In this document: positions 11,541-24,800 of the stretch, piece by piece
Layout: each line of letters opens with the position of its first letter
How positions within the stretch are numbered: the stretch's first letter is position 1
Assembly (NCBI GenBank): GCA_905221605.1
Contig: CAJNDS010002628.1
Location: forward strand, 188,763-252,762
Direction: 5' to 3'
Origin: Symbiodinium natans
Lineage: Eukaryota > Sar > Dinophyceae > Suessiales > Symbiodiniaceae
Length of the DNA stretch: 64,000 nucleotides
Made by a program: the position numbers and the translations under genes
Notes under the pieces: model-generated
What the model saw: only the letters and a program-made list of their open reading frames with translations
Database searches by the model: none
Told to the model about the DNA's origin: nothing

Positions 11541-14500
11541 GGAAAGGTCCCAGAATTAAATTTATTTAAATTATTTAAATTATTTAATTATTTAAACTAT
11601 TTAAATTATTTAATAGGGTCAATTAAATAAATTAAATAATTTAAATAATTTTGCTTCTTTAAATTATTTAAATTATTTAATGGGAGGCAATTAAATAAAT
11701 TGAATAATTTAAATAATTTTAATTATTTAAATTATTTAGATTATTTAAATTATTTAAATTATTTAAATTGTTTAATGGGAGGCAATTAAATAAATTAAAT
11801 AGTTGAAATAATTTTGCTTATTTAAAAATTTAAATTATTAAATTCTTTTAATGGAGACAATTACATAAATTAAATAATCTAAATAATTTGCTTATTTAAA
11901 TTATTTTAAATTATTTAAATTATTTAATGGGAGTCATAATAGATTAAATAATTTAAATAATTTTGCTTTTTTAAATTATTTTAATTATTGAATTATTAGT
12001 GGGATGCAATTAAATAAATTAAAATTTAAATAATTTTGCGTATTTAAATTATTTTAATTATTTAAATTATTTAATAGGGGTCAATTAAATAATTTAAATA
12101 ACTTAAATAATTTAAATAAATTAAATAATTTTAATAAATTTAATTCAAGAAACTTTCCAGACCAGCCAGAAAAAACAATTAAATAATTTACATCCCGCAG
12201 TTTTTCATTAAATTAATTAATTGACCTGTCGGATTTACATTATTTAATTGCTTTGCTGGTTGGTCTGGAAAGTTACCGGAATTAAATTTATTTAAATTAT
12301 TTAAATTATTTAAATTATTTAATAGGGGTCAATTAAATAAATTAAAAAATTTCAATAATTTTGCTTATTTAAGTTATTTAAATTATTTAAATTATTTAAA
12401 TTATTTAAATTATTTAATGGAGGCAATTACATAAATTCAATAATTCAAATAATTTTGCTTATTTAAATTATTTAAATTCTTTAAATTATTTAATTGGAGG
12501 CAATTAAAAAAATTAAATAATTTAAATAATGTTGCTTTTTTAAATTATTTAAATTATTTAATGGAGTCAATTAAATAAACTAAATAATTTAAATAATTTT
12601 GCTTATTTAAATGATTGTAATTATTTAGTTTATTTACTAGGGGTCAATTAAATAATTTAAATAAATATAATTCAAGAAACTTTCCAGACCAGCCAGAAAA
12701 AACAATTAAATAATTTAAATCCCGCAGTTTAATTAAAGCATTTAATTGAGCTGTCGGATTTAAATTATTTAATTGCTTTGCTGGTTGGTCTGGAAAGTTC
12801 CCGGAATTAAATTTGTTCAAATTTTTTAAATTGTTCAAATAATTTATCAGGGGTCAATTAAATACATTAAATAATTTAAATAATTTTGCTTATTACAATT
12901 ATTTAATTTATTTACATTTATTTAATGGGAGGCAATTAAATAAATTAAATAATTTAAATAATTTTGCTTATTTAAATTATTTAAATTCTTTAAATTATTT
13001 AATGGGAGGCAATTAAATATATTAAATAATTTAAATAATTTTGTTAATTTAAATTATTGAATAGGGGTCAATTAAATAATTTAAATAACTTAAATAAATT
13101 AAATAATTTAAATAAGTTTAATTCAAGAAACTTTCCAGACCAGCCAGAAAAAACAATTCAATAATTTAAATCCCGCAGTTTAATTAAATCATTTAATTGA
13201 GCTGTCGTATTCAAATTATTTAATTGCTTTGCTGGTTGGTCTGGAAAGTTACCGGAATTAAATTTATTTAGATTATTTAAATTATTTAAATTATTTAATA
13301 GGGGTCAATTAAATAAATTAAACATTTTAAATAATTTTGCTTATTTAAATTATTTAAATTATTAAATTATTTAATGGGGGTCAAAAATAATTTAAATAAT
13401 TTAAATGAATGAAAGCATTATCAATAAATTTAATTCAGGAAACTTTCCAGACCAGCCAGAAAAAAACAATTAAATAATTTAAACCCCGCAGTTTAATTAA
13501 ATACTTTAATTGATCTGTCGGATTTAAATTATTTAATTGCTTTGCTGGTTGGTCTGGAAAGTTCCCGGAATTAAATTTATTTAAATTATTTAAATTAAAT
13601 TATTTAAATTATTTTCATTATTTAAATTATTTAATAGGGGTCAGTTAAATAAATTAAATAATTTAAATAATTTTGCTTATTTAAATTATTTCAATTATTT
13701 AAATTATTTAATTGGAGGCAATTAAATAAATTAAATAATTTAAATAATTTTGCTTTTTTTAAATTATTTAAATTATTTAATGGGACGCAATTAAATAAAT
13801 TAAATAATTTAAATTTAAATTTTTGTTTTAAATTATTAATTATCTAAATTATTTAATGGAGTCAATTAAATAAATTGGAATAATTTAAATAATTTTGCTA
13901 TTTAAATTTATTTTCCTCTTTAAATATTTAATAGGGGTTCAACTAAATAATTCAAATAATGTAAATAAATTAAATATTTAAATATTTTAATGCAAGAAAC
14001 TTTCCGACCAGCCAGAAAAAAACATAAATAATTTTTAACTCCCGAGTTTTAATTAAATCATTTAATTGAGTGCGGATTAAATTATGTAAGGTTGTGCTGT
14101 TGGTCTGGGAAAGTTACCGTGCCGAATTACACTTATTAAAATTATTTAAATTATTATAGGGGCAATATAAATAAGTTTAAATAATTAAATAATTTGCTTA
14201 TTTAAATATGTAAATTTTTTGTTTTATTTTTAACTTATTATTGGGAGGCAATTAAAAATTTTATTAAATAACTTAAATAATTTTGCTTATTTAAATTATT
14301 TAAATTATTTAATAGGAGTCAATTAAATAATTTAAATAATTTAAATAATTTTGCTTATTTAAATTGTTTTAATTATTTAAATTATTTAGTAGGGGTCAAT
14401 TAAATATTTAAATAAATTAAATAATTTAAATAAGTTTAATTCAAGAAACTTTCCAGACCAGCCAGAAAAAAACAATTAAATAATTTAAATCCCGCAGTTT

Positions 14501-17500
14501 AATTGAATCATTTAATTGAGCTGTCGGATTTAAATTATTTAATTGCTTTGCTGGTTGGTCTGGAAAGTTACCGGAATTAAATTTATTTAAATTATTTAAA
14601 ATATTTAAATTATTTAAATTATTTAATAGGGGTCAATTAAATAAATTAAATAATTTAAATAATTTTGCTTATTTAAATTATTTAAATTAGTTAAATTATT
14701 TAATGGGATGCAATTAAATAAATTCAATAATTTAAATAATTTTGGCTTATTTAAATATTAGAATCATTCAATGGGACGCAATTGAAATAAGTAAATTACT
14801 TTAAATAATTTGCTTATTAATTATTTTATTGATATTCAAATTATTTAAAAGGAGTCAATTAAATAATTTAAATAATTTAAATATTTTTGCTTATTTAAAT
14901 TATTTTCATTATTTAAATTATTTAACAGGGGTCAATTAAATATTTTAAATAATTTAAATAAATTAAATAATTTAAATAAGTTTAATTCAAGAAACTTTCC
15001 AGACCAGCCAGAAAAAAACAATTAAATAATTTAAATCCCGCAGTTTAATTAAATCATTTAATTGAGCTGTCGTATTCAAATTATTTAATTGCTTTGCTGG
15101 TTGGTCTGGAAACTTACCGGAATTAAATTTATTTAGATTATTTAAATTATTTAAATTATTTAATAGGGGTCAATTAAATAAATTAAATATTTTAAATAAT
15201 TTTGCTTATTTAAATTATTTAAATTATTAAATTATTTAATGGAGTCAATTAAATAAATTCAATAATTTAAATAATTTTGCTTATTTAAATTATTTTAATT
15301 ATTTAATTTATTTACTAGGGGTCAATTAAATAATTTAAATAAATTTAATTCAAGAAACTTTCCAGACCAGCCAGAAAAAACAATTAAATAATTTAAATCC
15401 CGCAGTTTAATTAAAGCATTTAATTGAGCTGTCGGATTTAAATTATTTAATTGCTTTGCTGGTTGGTCTGGAAAGTTCCCGGAATTAAATTTATTTAAAT
15501 TATTTAAATTATTTACATTATGTAATTTATTTAAATTATTTAAATTATTTATCAGGGGTCAAATAAATAAATTAAATAATTTAAATAATTTTGCTTATTA
15601 CAATTATTTAAATTATTTTCATTATTTAATGGGAGGCAATTAAATAAATTCAAAAATTGAAATACTTTGCTTATTTAAATTATTTAAATTCCTTAAATTA
15701 TTTAATGGGAGGCAATTAAATAACTTAAATAATTTAAATAATTTTGCTAATTTAAGTTATTTTAAGTATTTAAATTATTTAATGGAGTCAAGTAAATAAT
15801 TTAAATAATTTAAATAATTTTGCTTATTTAAATTATTTTCATTATTTAAATTATTTAATAGGGGTCAATTAAATAATTTAAATAATTTAAATAAATTAAA
15901 TAATTTAAATAAGTTTAATTCAGGAAACTTTCCAGACCTGCCAAAAAAAACAATTAAATAATTTAAATCCCGCAGTTTAATTAAATACTTTAATTGAGCT
16001 GTCGGACTTAAACTATTTAATTGCTTTGCTGGTTGGTCTGGAAAGTTCCCGGAATTGAATTTATTTAAATTATTTCAATTATTTAAATTATTTAATAGGG
16101 GTCAGTTAAATAAATTAAACAGATTAAATAATTTTGCTTATTTAAACTATTTAAATTATTTAAATTGTTTACTGGGAGGCAATTAAATAAATTAAATCAT
16201 TTATATAATTTTGCTTATTAAAATTATTAAAATTATTTAAATTATTTAACGGGACGCAATTAAATAAATTAAATAATTTAAAAAATTTTGCTTATATAAA
16301 TTATTTTAATTTTTTAAATTATTTAATGGAGTCAATGAAATAAATTAAATAATTTAAATAATTTTGCTTATTTAAATTATTTTAATTATTTAAATTGTTT
16401 AATCGGGGTCAATTAAATAATTTAAATAATTTAAATAAATTAGATAATTTAAATAAATTTAATTCAAGAAACTTTCCAGACCAGCCAGAAAAAACAATTG
16501 AATAATTTAACTCCCGCAGTTTAATTAAATAATTTAATTGAGCTGTCGGATTTAAATTATTTAATTGTTTTGCTGGTTGGTCTGGAAAGTTACCGGAATT
16601 AAATTTATTTAAATTATTTAAATTATTTAATAGGGGTCAATTAAATAAATTTAAAAATATAAATAATTTTGCTTATTTAAATTATTTAAATCTTTTAAAT
16701 TATTTAATGGGAGGCAATTAAAAAATTCAATATTTTAAATAATTTTCTTATTTAAATTATTTAAGTATTTCAAATATCTAAATTACTTAAGAGGAGTCAA
16801 TTAAATAATTTAAATAATTTAAATAATTGTGCTTTTTAAATTGTTTTAATTATTTAAATTATTTAGTAGGGGTCAATTAAATAGTTTAAATCATTTAAAT
16901 AAATTAAATAATTTAAATAATTTTAATTCAAGAAACTTTCCAGACCAGCCAGAAAAAAACAATTAAATAATCTAAATCCCGCAGTTTAATCAAATAATTT
17001 AATTGAGCTGTCGGATTTAAATTATTTAATTGCTTTGCTGGTTGGTCTGGAAAGTTACCGGAATTAAATTTATTTAAATTATTTAAAATATTCAAAGTAT
17101 TTAAATTATTTAATAGGGGTCAACTAAATAAAGTAAATAAATAATTTTAATTATGTTTATTTTATTTAAATTAAAATGTTTTACAATTTTTCAATGTATT
17201 TACTGGAATGCAATTAAATAACTTAAATATTTTAAATACATTTTGCTTATTTAAATTTATAGATCATTAATGGAACGCAATTAAACAAATTAATAATTTA
17301 AATATTTCGCTATTTTAAATTAATTTTATTTATATGACTTGTTTAAAGGATTCACTTAAAATAATGTAAAAAAAATAAATAATTTTGCATATTTAAATTA
17401 TTTTCATTATTTAAATTATTTAATAGGGGTCAATTAAATAATTTAAATAATTTAAATAAATTAAATAATTTAAATAATTTTAATTCAAGAAACTTTCCAG

Positions 17501-18965
17501 ACCAGCCAGAAAAAAACAATTAAATAATTTAAATCCCGCAGTTTAATTAAATAATTTAATTGAGCTGTCGGATTTAAATTATTTAATTGCTTTGCTGGTT
17601 TGTCTGGAAAGTTACCGGACTTAAATTTATTTAAATTACTTAAATTATTTAAATTATTTAAATTATTTAATAGGGGTCAATTAAATAAATTAAATAATTT
17701 AAATAATTTTGCTTATTTAAATTATTTAAATTATTTTATTTAATTATTTTTAATATTTATTTTATTGTGATGCATTAAAAAAAATTAAATAATTTAAATA
17801 ATTGCTTATAGAATTATTCAAATTATTTAAATTATTCAAATTTTTTAATGCGGAGACAATTAAATAATTTAAAATAATTACATATTTAATAATTTTGCTT
17901 ATTTAAATGTTTTAAATTTAAATTATTTAATAGGAGTCAACTAAATAGTTTTAAATAATTTAAACAATTTTGCTTATTTAAATTATTTTCATTATTTTAA
18001 TATTCAGTAGGGGTCAATTAAATAATTTAAAATATATAAAGTAAAAATTAAATATTTTAATAAATTTAATTCAAGAAACTTTCCAGACCAGCCAGAAAAA
18101 ATTAAATAATTTAATAATTGCGTTGTAATTATTTTTTTTAAATTATTTATGGGGGTTAATAAATATTTTCATAATTTAAATAAATTGAACATGTTAAATA
18201 AATTTAATTCAAGAAACTCCAGACCAGCCAGATAAAAAAGTCAATTAAATAATTTAAATCCCGCAGTTGAATTAAATGATTTAATTGAGCTTTCGGATTT
18301 AAATATTTAATTGTTTTGCTGTTGGTCTGGCAAGTTACCGGATTAAATTTATTTAAATTTTTTAAATTATTTAAATTATTAAATTATTTAAAATTATTTT
18401 AAATTATTTAAATTATTTAAAATTAGTTATTAAATTATTTAAATTATTTAAATTATTTAAAATTATTTATGGGAGGCAAACTAAATAAATTTAAATAGTC
18501 TAAATAACTTGGCTTATGTATATTTAAATTATTTAAAATTATTTTAATGGGAGACAATTAACAAATTAAATATTTAAATAATTTTGCTGATGTAAATTTT
18601 TAATTATTTAAATTATTTTAATTGGACGCAATAAAAACAATAATTTTAAATAAAAATTTGTTTTTATTATTTAAATTTAAATATTTAATGGAGTCAGATA
18701 ATAATTTAAATAATTTAAATAATTTTGCTTATTTAAAGTATTTTAATTGTTTATAATTATTAATAGGGGTCACTAAATAATTAAATAATTTAATAATTTA
18801 AATAAATTAAATAATTTAGATAAATTTAAATAACTTTAATTCAAGAAACTTTCCAGACCAGCCAGAAAAAACAATTACATAATTTAAACCCCGCAGCTTA
18901 ATTAAATCATTTTGAGCTGTCGGATTTAAATTATTTAATTGAATCTGATTAAATAATTTAAATAG
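11541..18965. repeat. AT-rich satellite with ~15 hairpin islands
   Basis: More than 7 kb consists of TTAAATTATTTAAATTATT-type sequence with recurring tags GGGGTCAATTAAATAA, GGGAGGCAATTAAATAA and ATAATTTTGCTTATTTAA. Every ~300-570 bp it holds a conserved island of ~135 bp. In the first copy, AACTTTCCAGACCAGCCAG (12,151-12,169) is matched by an inverted partner at 12,256-12,274 with one mismatch. The inner parts AAATCCCGCAGTTTAATTAA and its near-complement also pair, so an island can fold over most of its length. Left arms are near 12,151, 12,677, 13,127, 13,439, 13,996, 14,447, 14,993, 15,356, 15,926, 16,469, 16,934, 17,493, 18,076, 18,214 and 18,848. The last few copies are degraded. No genes. 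Confidence 0.92.
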
Positions 18966-19024
18966 TTTAAATAATTTAACTAATTTAAATTTAATTTAGT
19001 TTCACTTATTAAAACAAAGGAAGG

Positions 19025-19330
19025 AGCTAATAGACCCGAAAGGTTGCTCTCTCATATATGTATAGATTTAGATTATGTATATAGGTATAATATGGGTAAA
19101 TATAGTATATTGTAAATATAGGTATATACTGGTATATATGTTTATGTATAATATGTTATATGTAATATATGTATATCATGGTATATATATGTATATATGT
19201 ATATATGTATATATGTACATATATAGATATGTAGATGTATGTATATACATATATAGATATACATATACATATACTATATGTATATAAAGAAACACATATA
19301 TATGTATACACAAAAACATTAAAAAAAAAC
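19025..19330. repeat. third boundary motif and AT microsatellite
   Basis: TAGACCCGAAAGGTTGCTC followed by TCATATATGTATA (19,031-19,063) resembles the motifs at 561-590 and 8,231-8,260. It sits exactly where the AT-rich satellite ends. Irregular TATATG/TATACA repeats follow to ~19,330. Confidence 0.6.
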
Positions 19331-20230
19331 AAATGTTTTCCTGTCGCAGAGAAGCTTTTTCAATCATGGACAGCTATAGAGGGTGGGGGGGGGGGGCGGA
19401 CTTGCCTGAAAATCGACGTCTACGCAGGCCACATTTTGTTTCAGTCTGAGATTGGCTGCGGGGCTCAATCACATATATCAACATAAACACATGTCTTCAT
19501 GTATATATGTATGTGTATACATATATATATATATATGAAGAATTTCATATACCCGCCCAGGCGGATCACGGGTTCGCCTTGTGTCTACAGAAAAGCAGCA
19601 ACAAGCATACATACATGTACATGTGGTCTTTGTTCAATGTCTTATATCTGTATTTGGTCGTTCGTCCGCGTCAATGAGATTGAAATTTTGTGGCGGCTTT
19701 TCTAACAACACTTCAGCTTCTCTGTTCTAATTGCGCAGCACACAAGCCTCTTTCGTCCTTCACCTCTTCGAAGCGCGCATCACAGAAAGCTCCTTCTTCC
19801 TTCAGCTGCCTGACAGTCCCAGCTCTTTGCTTCCAGCAGTCCCCCGAAGGCCGAAACTGTCGTCTCCTCTTTCCGAAATCGGGCAGGAAGGCAGCCCGGG
19901 CTGCCTCTGGGCTGCCTTCTGCCCGGCCCCCAGGCCAAGCAGCCCGGCGTCAGTTTCTCGAAGCCATGGCACCCCGGGTTGCCTTGCCGGCAGGGCCCGT
20001 GTCGCAGTCCCGGGTTGCCTTGGGCTGCCTTCGCCTGGCCTCCTTTTCTGTCCTGCTTCCTCTTAGCTACAGTCTCAAGTTTTCTCTAAAAGTGCTTAGC
20101 ATCAGGCTGTTCGTCGCAGCTGCTCCCTTCCAGGCCTCTGAGCCTGTACTTATTGCTTGGTCGGTATCTGCGAAAGGTGCACGGCTTCAGTCTCCAAAGG
20201 AGTCAAATGGCACACTGATGACTTCCTGGC
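19331..20230. other. unassigned, includes GC-richer block
   Basis: From ~19,690 to 20,235 there is a GC-richer block with a 183-codon open frame on the plus strand. It lacks an ATG (it opens at a GTG), a second frame overlaps it, and it shows no domain I recognise. It is rich in Ser, Pro, Ala and Leu. I do not call it a gene. Confidence 0.3.
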
Positions 20231-20268
20231 CTAAACCCTAAACCCTCAACCCTAAACCCTAAACCCTA
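20231..20268 (+). repeat. short CCCTAAA array
   Basis: Five heptamers, one with a CCCTCAA variant. Confidence 0.9.
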
Positions 20269-20809
20269 AATGTGGTTTTGTTGAACATCGTTGCTTAGGC
20301 GAAAGAGGGCAAGCCTGTGCTGTGCTGCACATGCAACCTTCGACAGAAGCTGCTTGTTCAAGCTCGTTGTTCAAGGAGACGAGATCCTTTTCGTGGCCGA
20401 CAAAAACCTCTTCTGACACGTGAGACTGCGAAAAACACTGAAGAAGATAGCTTTCGATACAAAAATTGACGCAAGACAGACGGAAATATGTAACTCTGGA
20501 TACAAGTCGCTTATGTCTGACATAGAAAAGACAACTGAACATAGCGCAGATACCAAGTCCCTCACAAGTGACTTAGCGAACGGTCCTTCTCTACGTCACT
20601 TATAAGTGACTGATAACTGGCTATCTAAACGGGCCCACTGTGTAGGGCTTAGTGTTAAGGGCTAAACAATGCGCTTGTGCTTGTTTCAGGGCTTGCCACG
20701 TAGGCTCGAGTAGGCACGCGTCAACAAAATACTCCGCGCGTAGGCCGCGCGCCTACTAAACATGAGCTGACGCGTAGGCCCGCGTAGGATGCCCATGCCA
20801 TTACAACAC
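20269..20809. other. unassigned
   Basis: Nothing recognised. 20,690-20,785 contains several CGCGTAGGC phrases in both orientations that may be a small decayed repeat. Confidence 0.3.
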
Positions 20810-21355
20810 CCCACACAATGAAAAAAAATGCTCAATTGCATGTTATGAAAATAGACTTTCTAACGAAAATCATGAACAAAACTAGGAAAGAATGTTCTAA
20901 CGATACTGCATTTGATATTCATATTTCTATTAGCCATTCAGTTGTAATATATGACTTAACATTAGAAAGATCTTGATGACACAGTTACTTGAACATCTGA
21001 CAATTGTTTTGTAGAAGGAGGTATGAATATGACGTTACGAAGTTGTAGTATTGTTGTGGTAAAGGAAACTTATTGAAATTATAGTGTGATAAGCAATGTA
21101 AAAATATAACATACATCAACAGAATATTATTGTAAAGATCATGATGAGAATGACAATATTTATAAATTACATAATCCAAGAAACGGATTAAAGAATAGTG
21201 TCTTACATGTTGAAATTGGCAAATAGAACTTGTACTATTGAAAGCTTTGCAAGTAAATATGTTCCTATTGATGGCTATAAAGATATAGTAAAAGAAAATT
21301 ATATTACAGCAAGTGTTGGAGATATTGAAGATTCTGAGATTAGAGAATCTGCCAA
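20810..21355. other. AT-rich island of foreign composition
   Basis: About 540 bp of AT-rich, non-repetitive sequence between GC-balanced telomeric regions. A 71-codon plus-strand frame from 21,198 (GTG) reads like ordinary protein (for example CTIESFASKYVPIDGYKDIV) but is closed upstream by a stop. A further protein-like stretch lies in another frame just upstream (CKDHDENDNIYKLHNPRN at ~21,134-21,190). This could be a decayed gene fragment, or an organelle- or virus-derived insert. I cannot name the source. Confidence 0.35.
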
Positions 21356-21839
21356 TCCCAGGGTTATGCAAACCCCAAGCCCTAAACCTTTACTAAACCG
21401 TAAGCCCTAAACCCTAAGCCCCGACCATGAAGCCTAAACCCGCGACCTTATCAACAAAACCCCAACCCTCGAGCCTCTTTTGAGGCTTCAGGGCTCTACA
21501 CTTACAGGCCCTGCCTCCCCAAAGCCTCGCTCATGGGGCTTATCGGGGTTTTGGGTTGTAGGGTTCAAGTTCAGGATTGAACGTTTATAGAGTTTCGGGT
21601 TGAATGCGGGTCTCTGACACTGAACCTTGAAACCTACAAACCCCAGTTGAGCTCACCCTGATCCCTTGCAAGCAACACAGGAGCCTGAATAGTCAACAAT
21701 ACGTTCCCTCCTACTTCCCCAACACAATCACAAAATAACACATCTTTATGCTCAACATAGGCCCCCCCCAGCCCTACACCCTACCTAACCCTAAACCCTA
21801 AAACCAAAACCCCTTTGAGGCCACTTCCGCAACAAGCAG

Positions 21840-24800
21840 CATGAGAGATGGGAGCGGGCAAACACCAGCAAGACTTCAAAGGTCGGCGGGCGTCCGTGCT
21901 GGGGTTGGCTTCAGGTTCAGGATTTGGGGCTTCGGCCCTAAACCCCACACCCCGAACCCCAAACCAAAAGCCCTAAGCCCTAAACCCTAAGCCCTAAACC
22001 CTAAACCCTGCACCCTGAACCTGAGCCGCAAGTGTGTGGCAAGGATCCAGGGTTTTGTTGGGCTTTGGGGCACCCCAAGGCGCGAGGCGTTTGCCCGGGG
22101 GCTGGTAGGTCGGGTTTAGGGTTTAGGGTTTTAGGGTTTTAGGGTTTAGGGTTGAGGATTTTAGGGTTTTAGGGTTTAGGGTTTAGGGTTTTAGGGGTGA
22201 GCTTCTCGAAGCCAGGGTCCAAAAGGACGCCGTATGGATGAGGGTTTGGGGTTTAGAGTTTGGGGATTCTTCGATTCATTTCTACTGCGGGTCGGGGGTC
22301 CTTGTACCATAGCTCGTTTCGCATTTCGCTAAAACCCAGAAGCCCTAAATTAACCCAGAAGCCGTCCCAGCCCGATAAGCGCCCAAAATCCTAAAATCTT
22401 ATCAGCCCTGACATCCCTAAACCCTATAAGCCTCATCCTTGTTTGGTTCAAGGTTACCTTGCAAAGTAACCAACCCCAGAAAAGCTACCGTCATTTTAAT
22501 ATGGTTACTGGGCTACCAAGTAAGAAGTGTCCTAAGCCCTAAAAAACCCTGAGCCTTCAACCCTGGAAGCCCTAAATCCCTAAACCCTAAACCCAAGAAG
22601 CCCTAAATCCCTAAACCCTCAACTCTACAAGCCCTAAATCCCTAAACTTTAGAAGCTCAGACGGGGGAAACCCTAAGCCTTAAACCCTCCTAAACCCTAA
22701 ACCCTAAACCCTAAACCCTAAACCGCTTCGACGCAGCAAGTGGAGGCCGTCGAGGACAAGCTGAAGGCCCATTGGCACCTCAACCGCAGATTTGTGCATC
22801 CAAAAGCCTCTTACTGCTTGTTTTTTGTTTACTTGGGCTTAGGGTTTAGGGTTTAGGGTTTGGGGTTTGGGGTTTAGGGTTTGGGGTTTAAGCCCAGGGT
22901 TTTGGGTTTAGGGCTTTTCTTTGTAGCTTAACCCCCGTATAAAGCCCAGCAGAATCTCTCAGGGGCCCTCAAAGGGGTTCCCGAACATGATGGCTCTTCT
23001 TCGGTACTAAACCCGAAACCCTAAGCCCATACACCCTAAACTCTAAACCCTAAACCCTAAGCCCTACACCCTCAACTCTAATTTCTAAACCCTAATAAGA
23101 AGAAGAAAATCAGGCTCCTTATTAAGGGGGAGAGCGCCAGACTCTCCCGTGAAGATCCCCCAGGGTCTTGGGGCTAGAGTTTGGGGGTTCAGGGGCTTTA
23201 GGGGCTTTAGGGGCTCTAGGGGCTTTAGGGGCTTTATCGGCTTTCGGGTTTAGGGTCCTAAACCCTAAGCCCGGCCTAACCCATACTCTCAAGCCAGACG
23301 CCCAGGGAGGAGCACTACGGCAGGGCATCCGATGTTCAGACAGCATCATTGCGGGAGATGCGTCTTGGCCCAAGGGTTCAGGGGTTTAGGGTTTAGGGCT
23401 AGGGGCTAGGGATTTTGGGGGTTTAGGGTTTAGGGCTAGGGGGTGGGGGTTTGGGGGTTTAGGGTTTAGGGATGTTTCGTGGGCTTTGAGGCTGCGTTAC
23501 GTTGGGAGCCGGAGCTTCGGGTTTAGCGTTTAGGGTGTAGGGCTTAGGGTTTAGGGTTTTAGGGTTTAGGGTTTAGGGTTTAGGGTTTAGGGTTTAGGGT
23601 TTAGGGTTGAGGGTCCCCAAACCCAACGTGGAGTTTCGCGGGGTGCACATGGCAGTGAGCCTGAAGGGATGCAAAGAGCAGCTCCAGAGAGGCAGAGGCA
23701 TTGGTCCAGCACATTGGGCTCCTGAACCCTAAGCCCTAAACCCTAACCCCTAACCCCTAAACCCTAAACCCTAAACCCTAAACTCTAAACCCTAAACCCT
23801 AAACCCTAAACCCTAAACCCTAAACCCTAAACCCTAAACCCTAAACCCTAAACCCTAAACCCTAAACCCTAAACCCTATAAACCCTAAACCCTAAACCCT
23901 AAACCCTAAACCCTAAACCCTAAACCCTAAACCCTAAACCCTAAACCCTAAACCCTAAACCCTAAACCCTAAACCCTAAACCCTAAACCCTAAACCCTAA
24001 ACAGCCCAGGGTCCGACAGCGCAGCGCAGCGCTGCCCGCGGCGCCCGTGAAGCGCCGGGCGCCGCGCCGGGTACGGGTTTAGGGTTTAGGGTTTAGGGTT
24101 TAGGGTTTAGGGTTTAGGGTTTAGGGTATGGGGCTTAGGGTTTAGGGTTTAGGGTTTAGGGTTTATTAGAGTTTAGTAGGGTTTAGGGTTTAGGGTTTCG
24201 GGTTGGGGTTGTATGGGTTCGAGGGCTATATTTTTCTAGACGTCGGGCTCTTAGGGACTAGGGCGTTAGCTTAGTAGGCTCTAGGGGCTTAGGGGTACTT
24301 GTAGGGCCTCAACTGGACAAGTACGACTTGCTTAGTATGAGTCTGCGCGTTACATGGGTGTTTAGGGTTCAGTGTTTAGAATTTAGGGCTTGTTCCAGGG
24401 GTGATGATTGTTTTGTCGTTTCCGGGGGTGTTCAGAAGTAGGGAGGTTTGCTTCTTCGCTGAGGAGCGGGGTTTTGAAGGCTCTCTAGCTTCTTTTGGGT
24501 TTAGGCGCCCTAAGCCCTAAGCCCTGAACCCTAAACCCTAAACCCTAAACCCTAAACCCTAAACCCTAAACCCTAAACCCTAAACCCTAAACCCTAAACC
24601 CGACTCTGAATCCCAAACCCTAAACCTTAAGAGACCTGAACCCTGGATGCCCTGGACGCCCTCATGAACCTTACGCCTTAAGGGGCCCTGGCTGCAAACC
24701 CCAAATCCAAAACAAAGGGTTTGGGGTTTAGGGTTTAGGGTTAAGGTTTTTGGGTTTAGGGTCGGTTAAGGTTTTTGGGTTTACGGTTTAGGGTTTAGGG

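Noticed and set aside
19690-20241. 183-codon plus-strand frame
   Set aside because: No ATG, a second overlapping frame equally open, no recognisable domain. Kept only as an unassigned block.
22975-23010. A possible extra exon (GPSKGFPNMMALLR-type segment)
   Set aside because: Its donor would be GTACTAAACC, unlike the pattern, and including it breaks the phase to the next exon.
23122-23373. Minus-strand 83-codon frame across two telomeric blocks
   Set aside because: Much of it translates TTTAGGG variants (KAPKAP-type residues). The plus-strand exon pair at 23,100-23,383 is more protein-like and keeps phase.
24610-24720. A possible exon between the arrays at 24,600 and 24,720
   Set aside because: The frame required by the preceding exon meets a stop, and the acceptor is poor.
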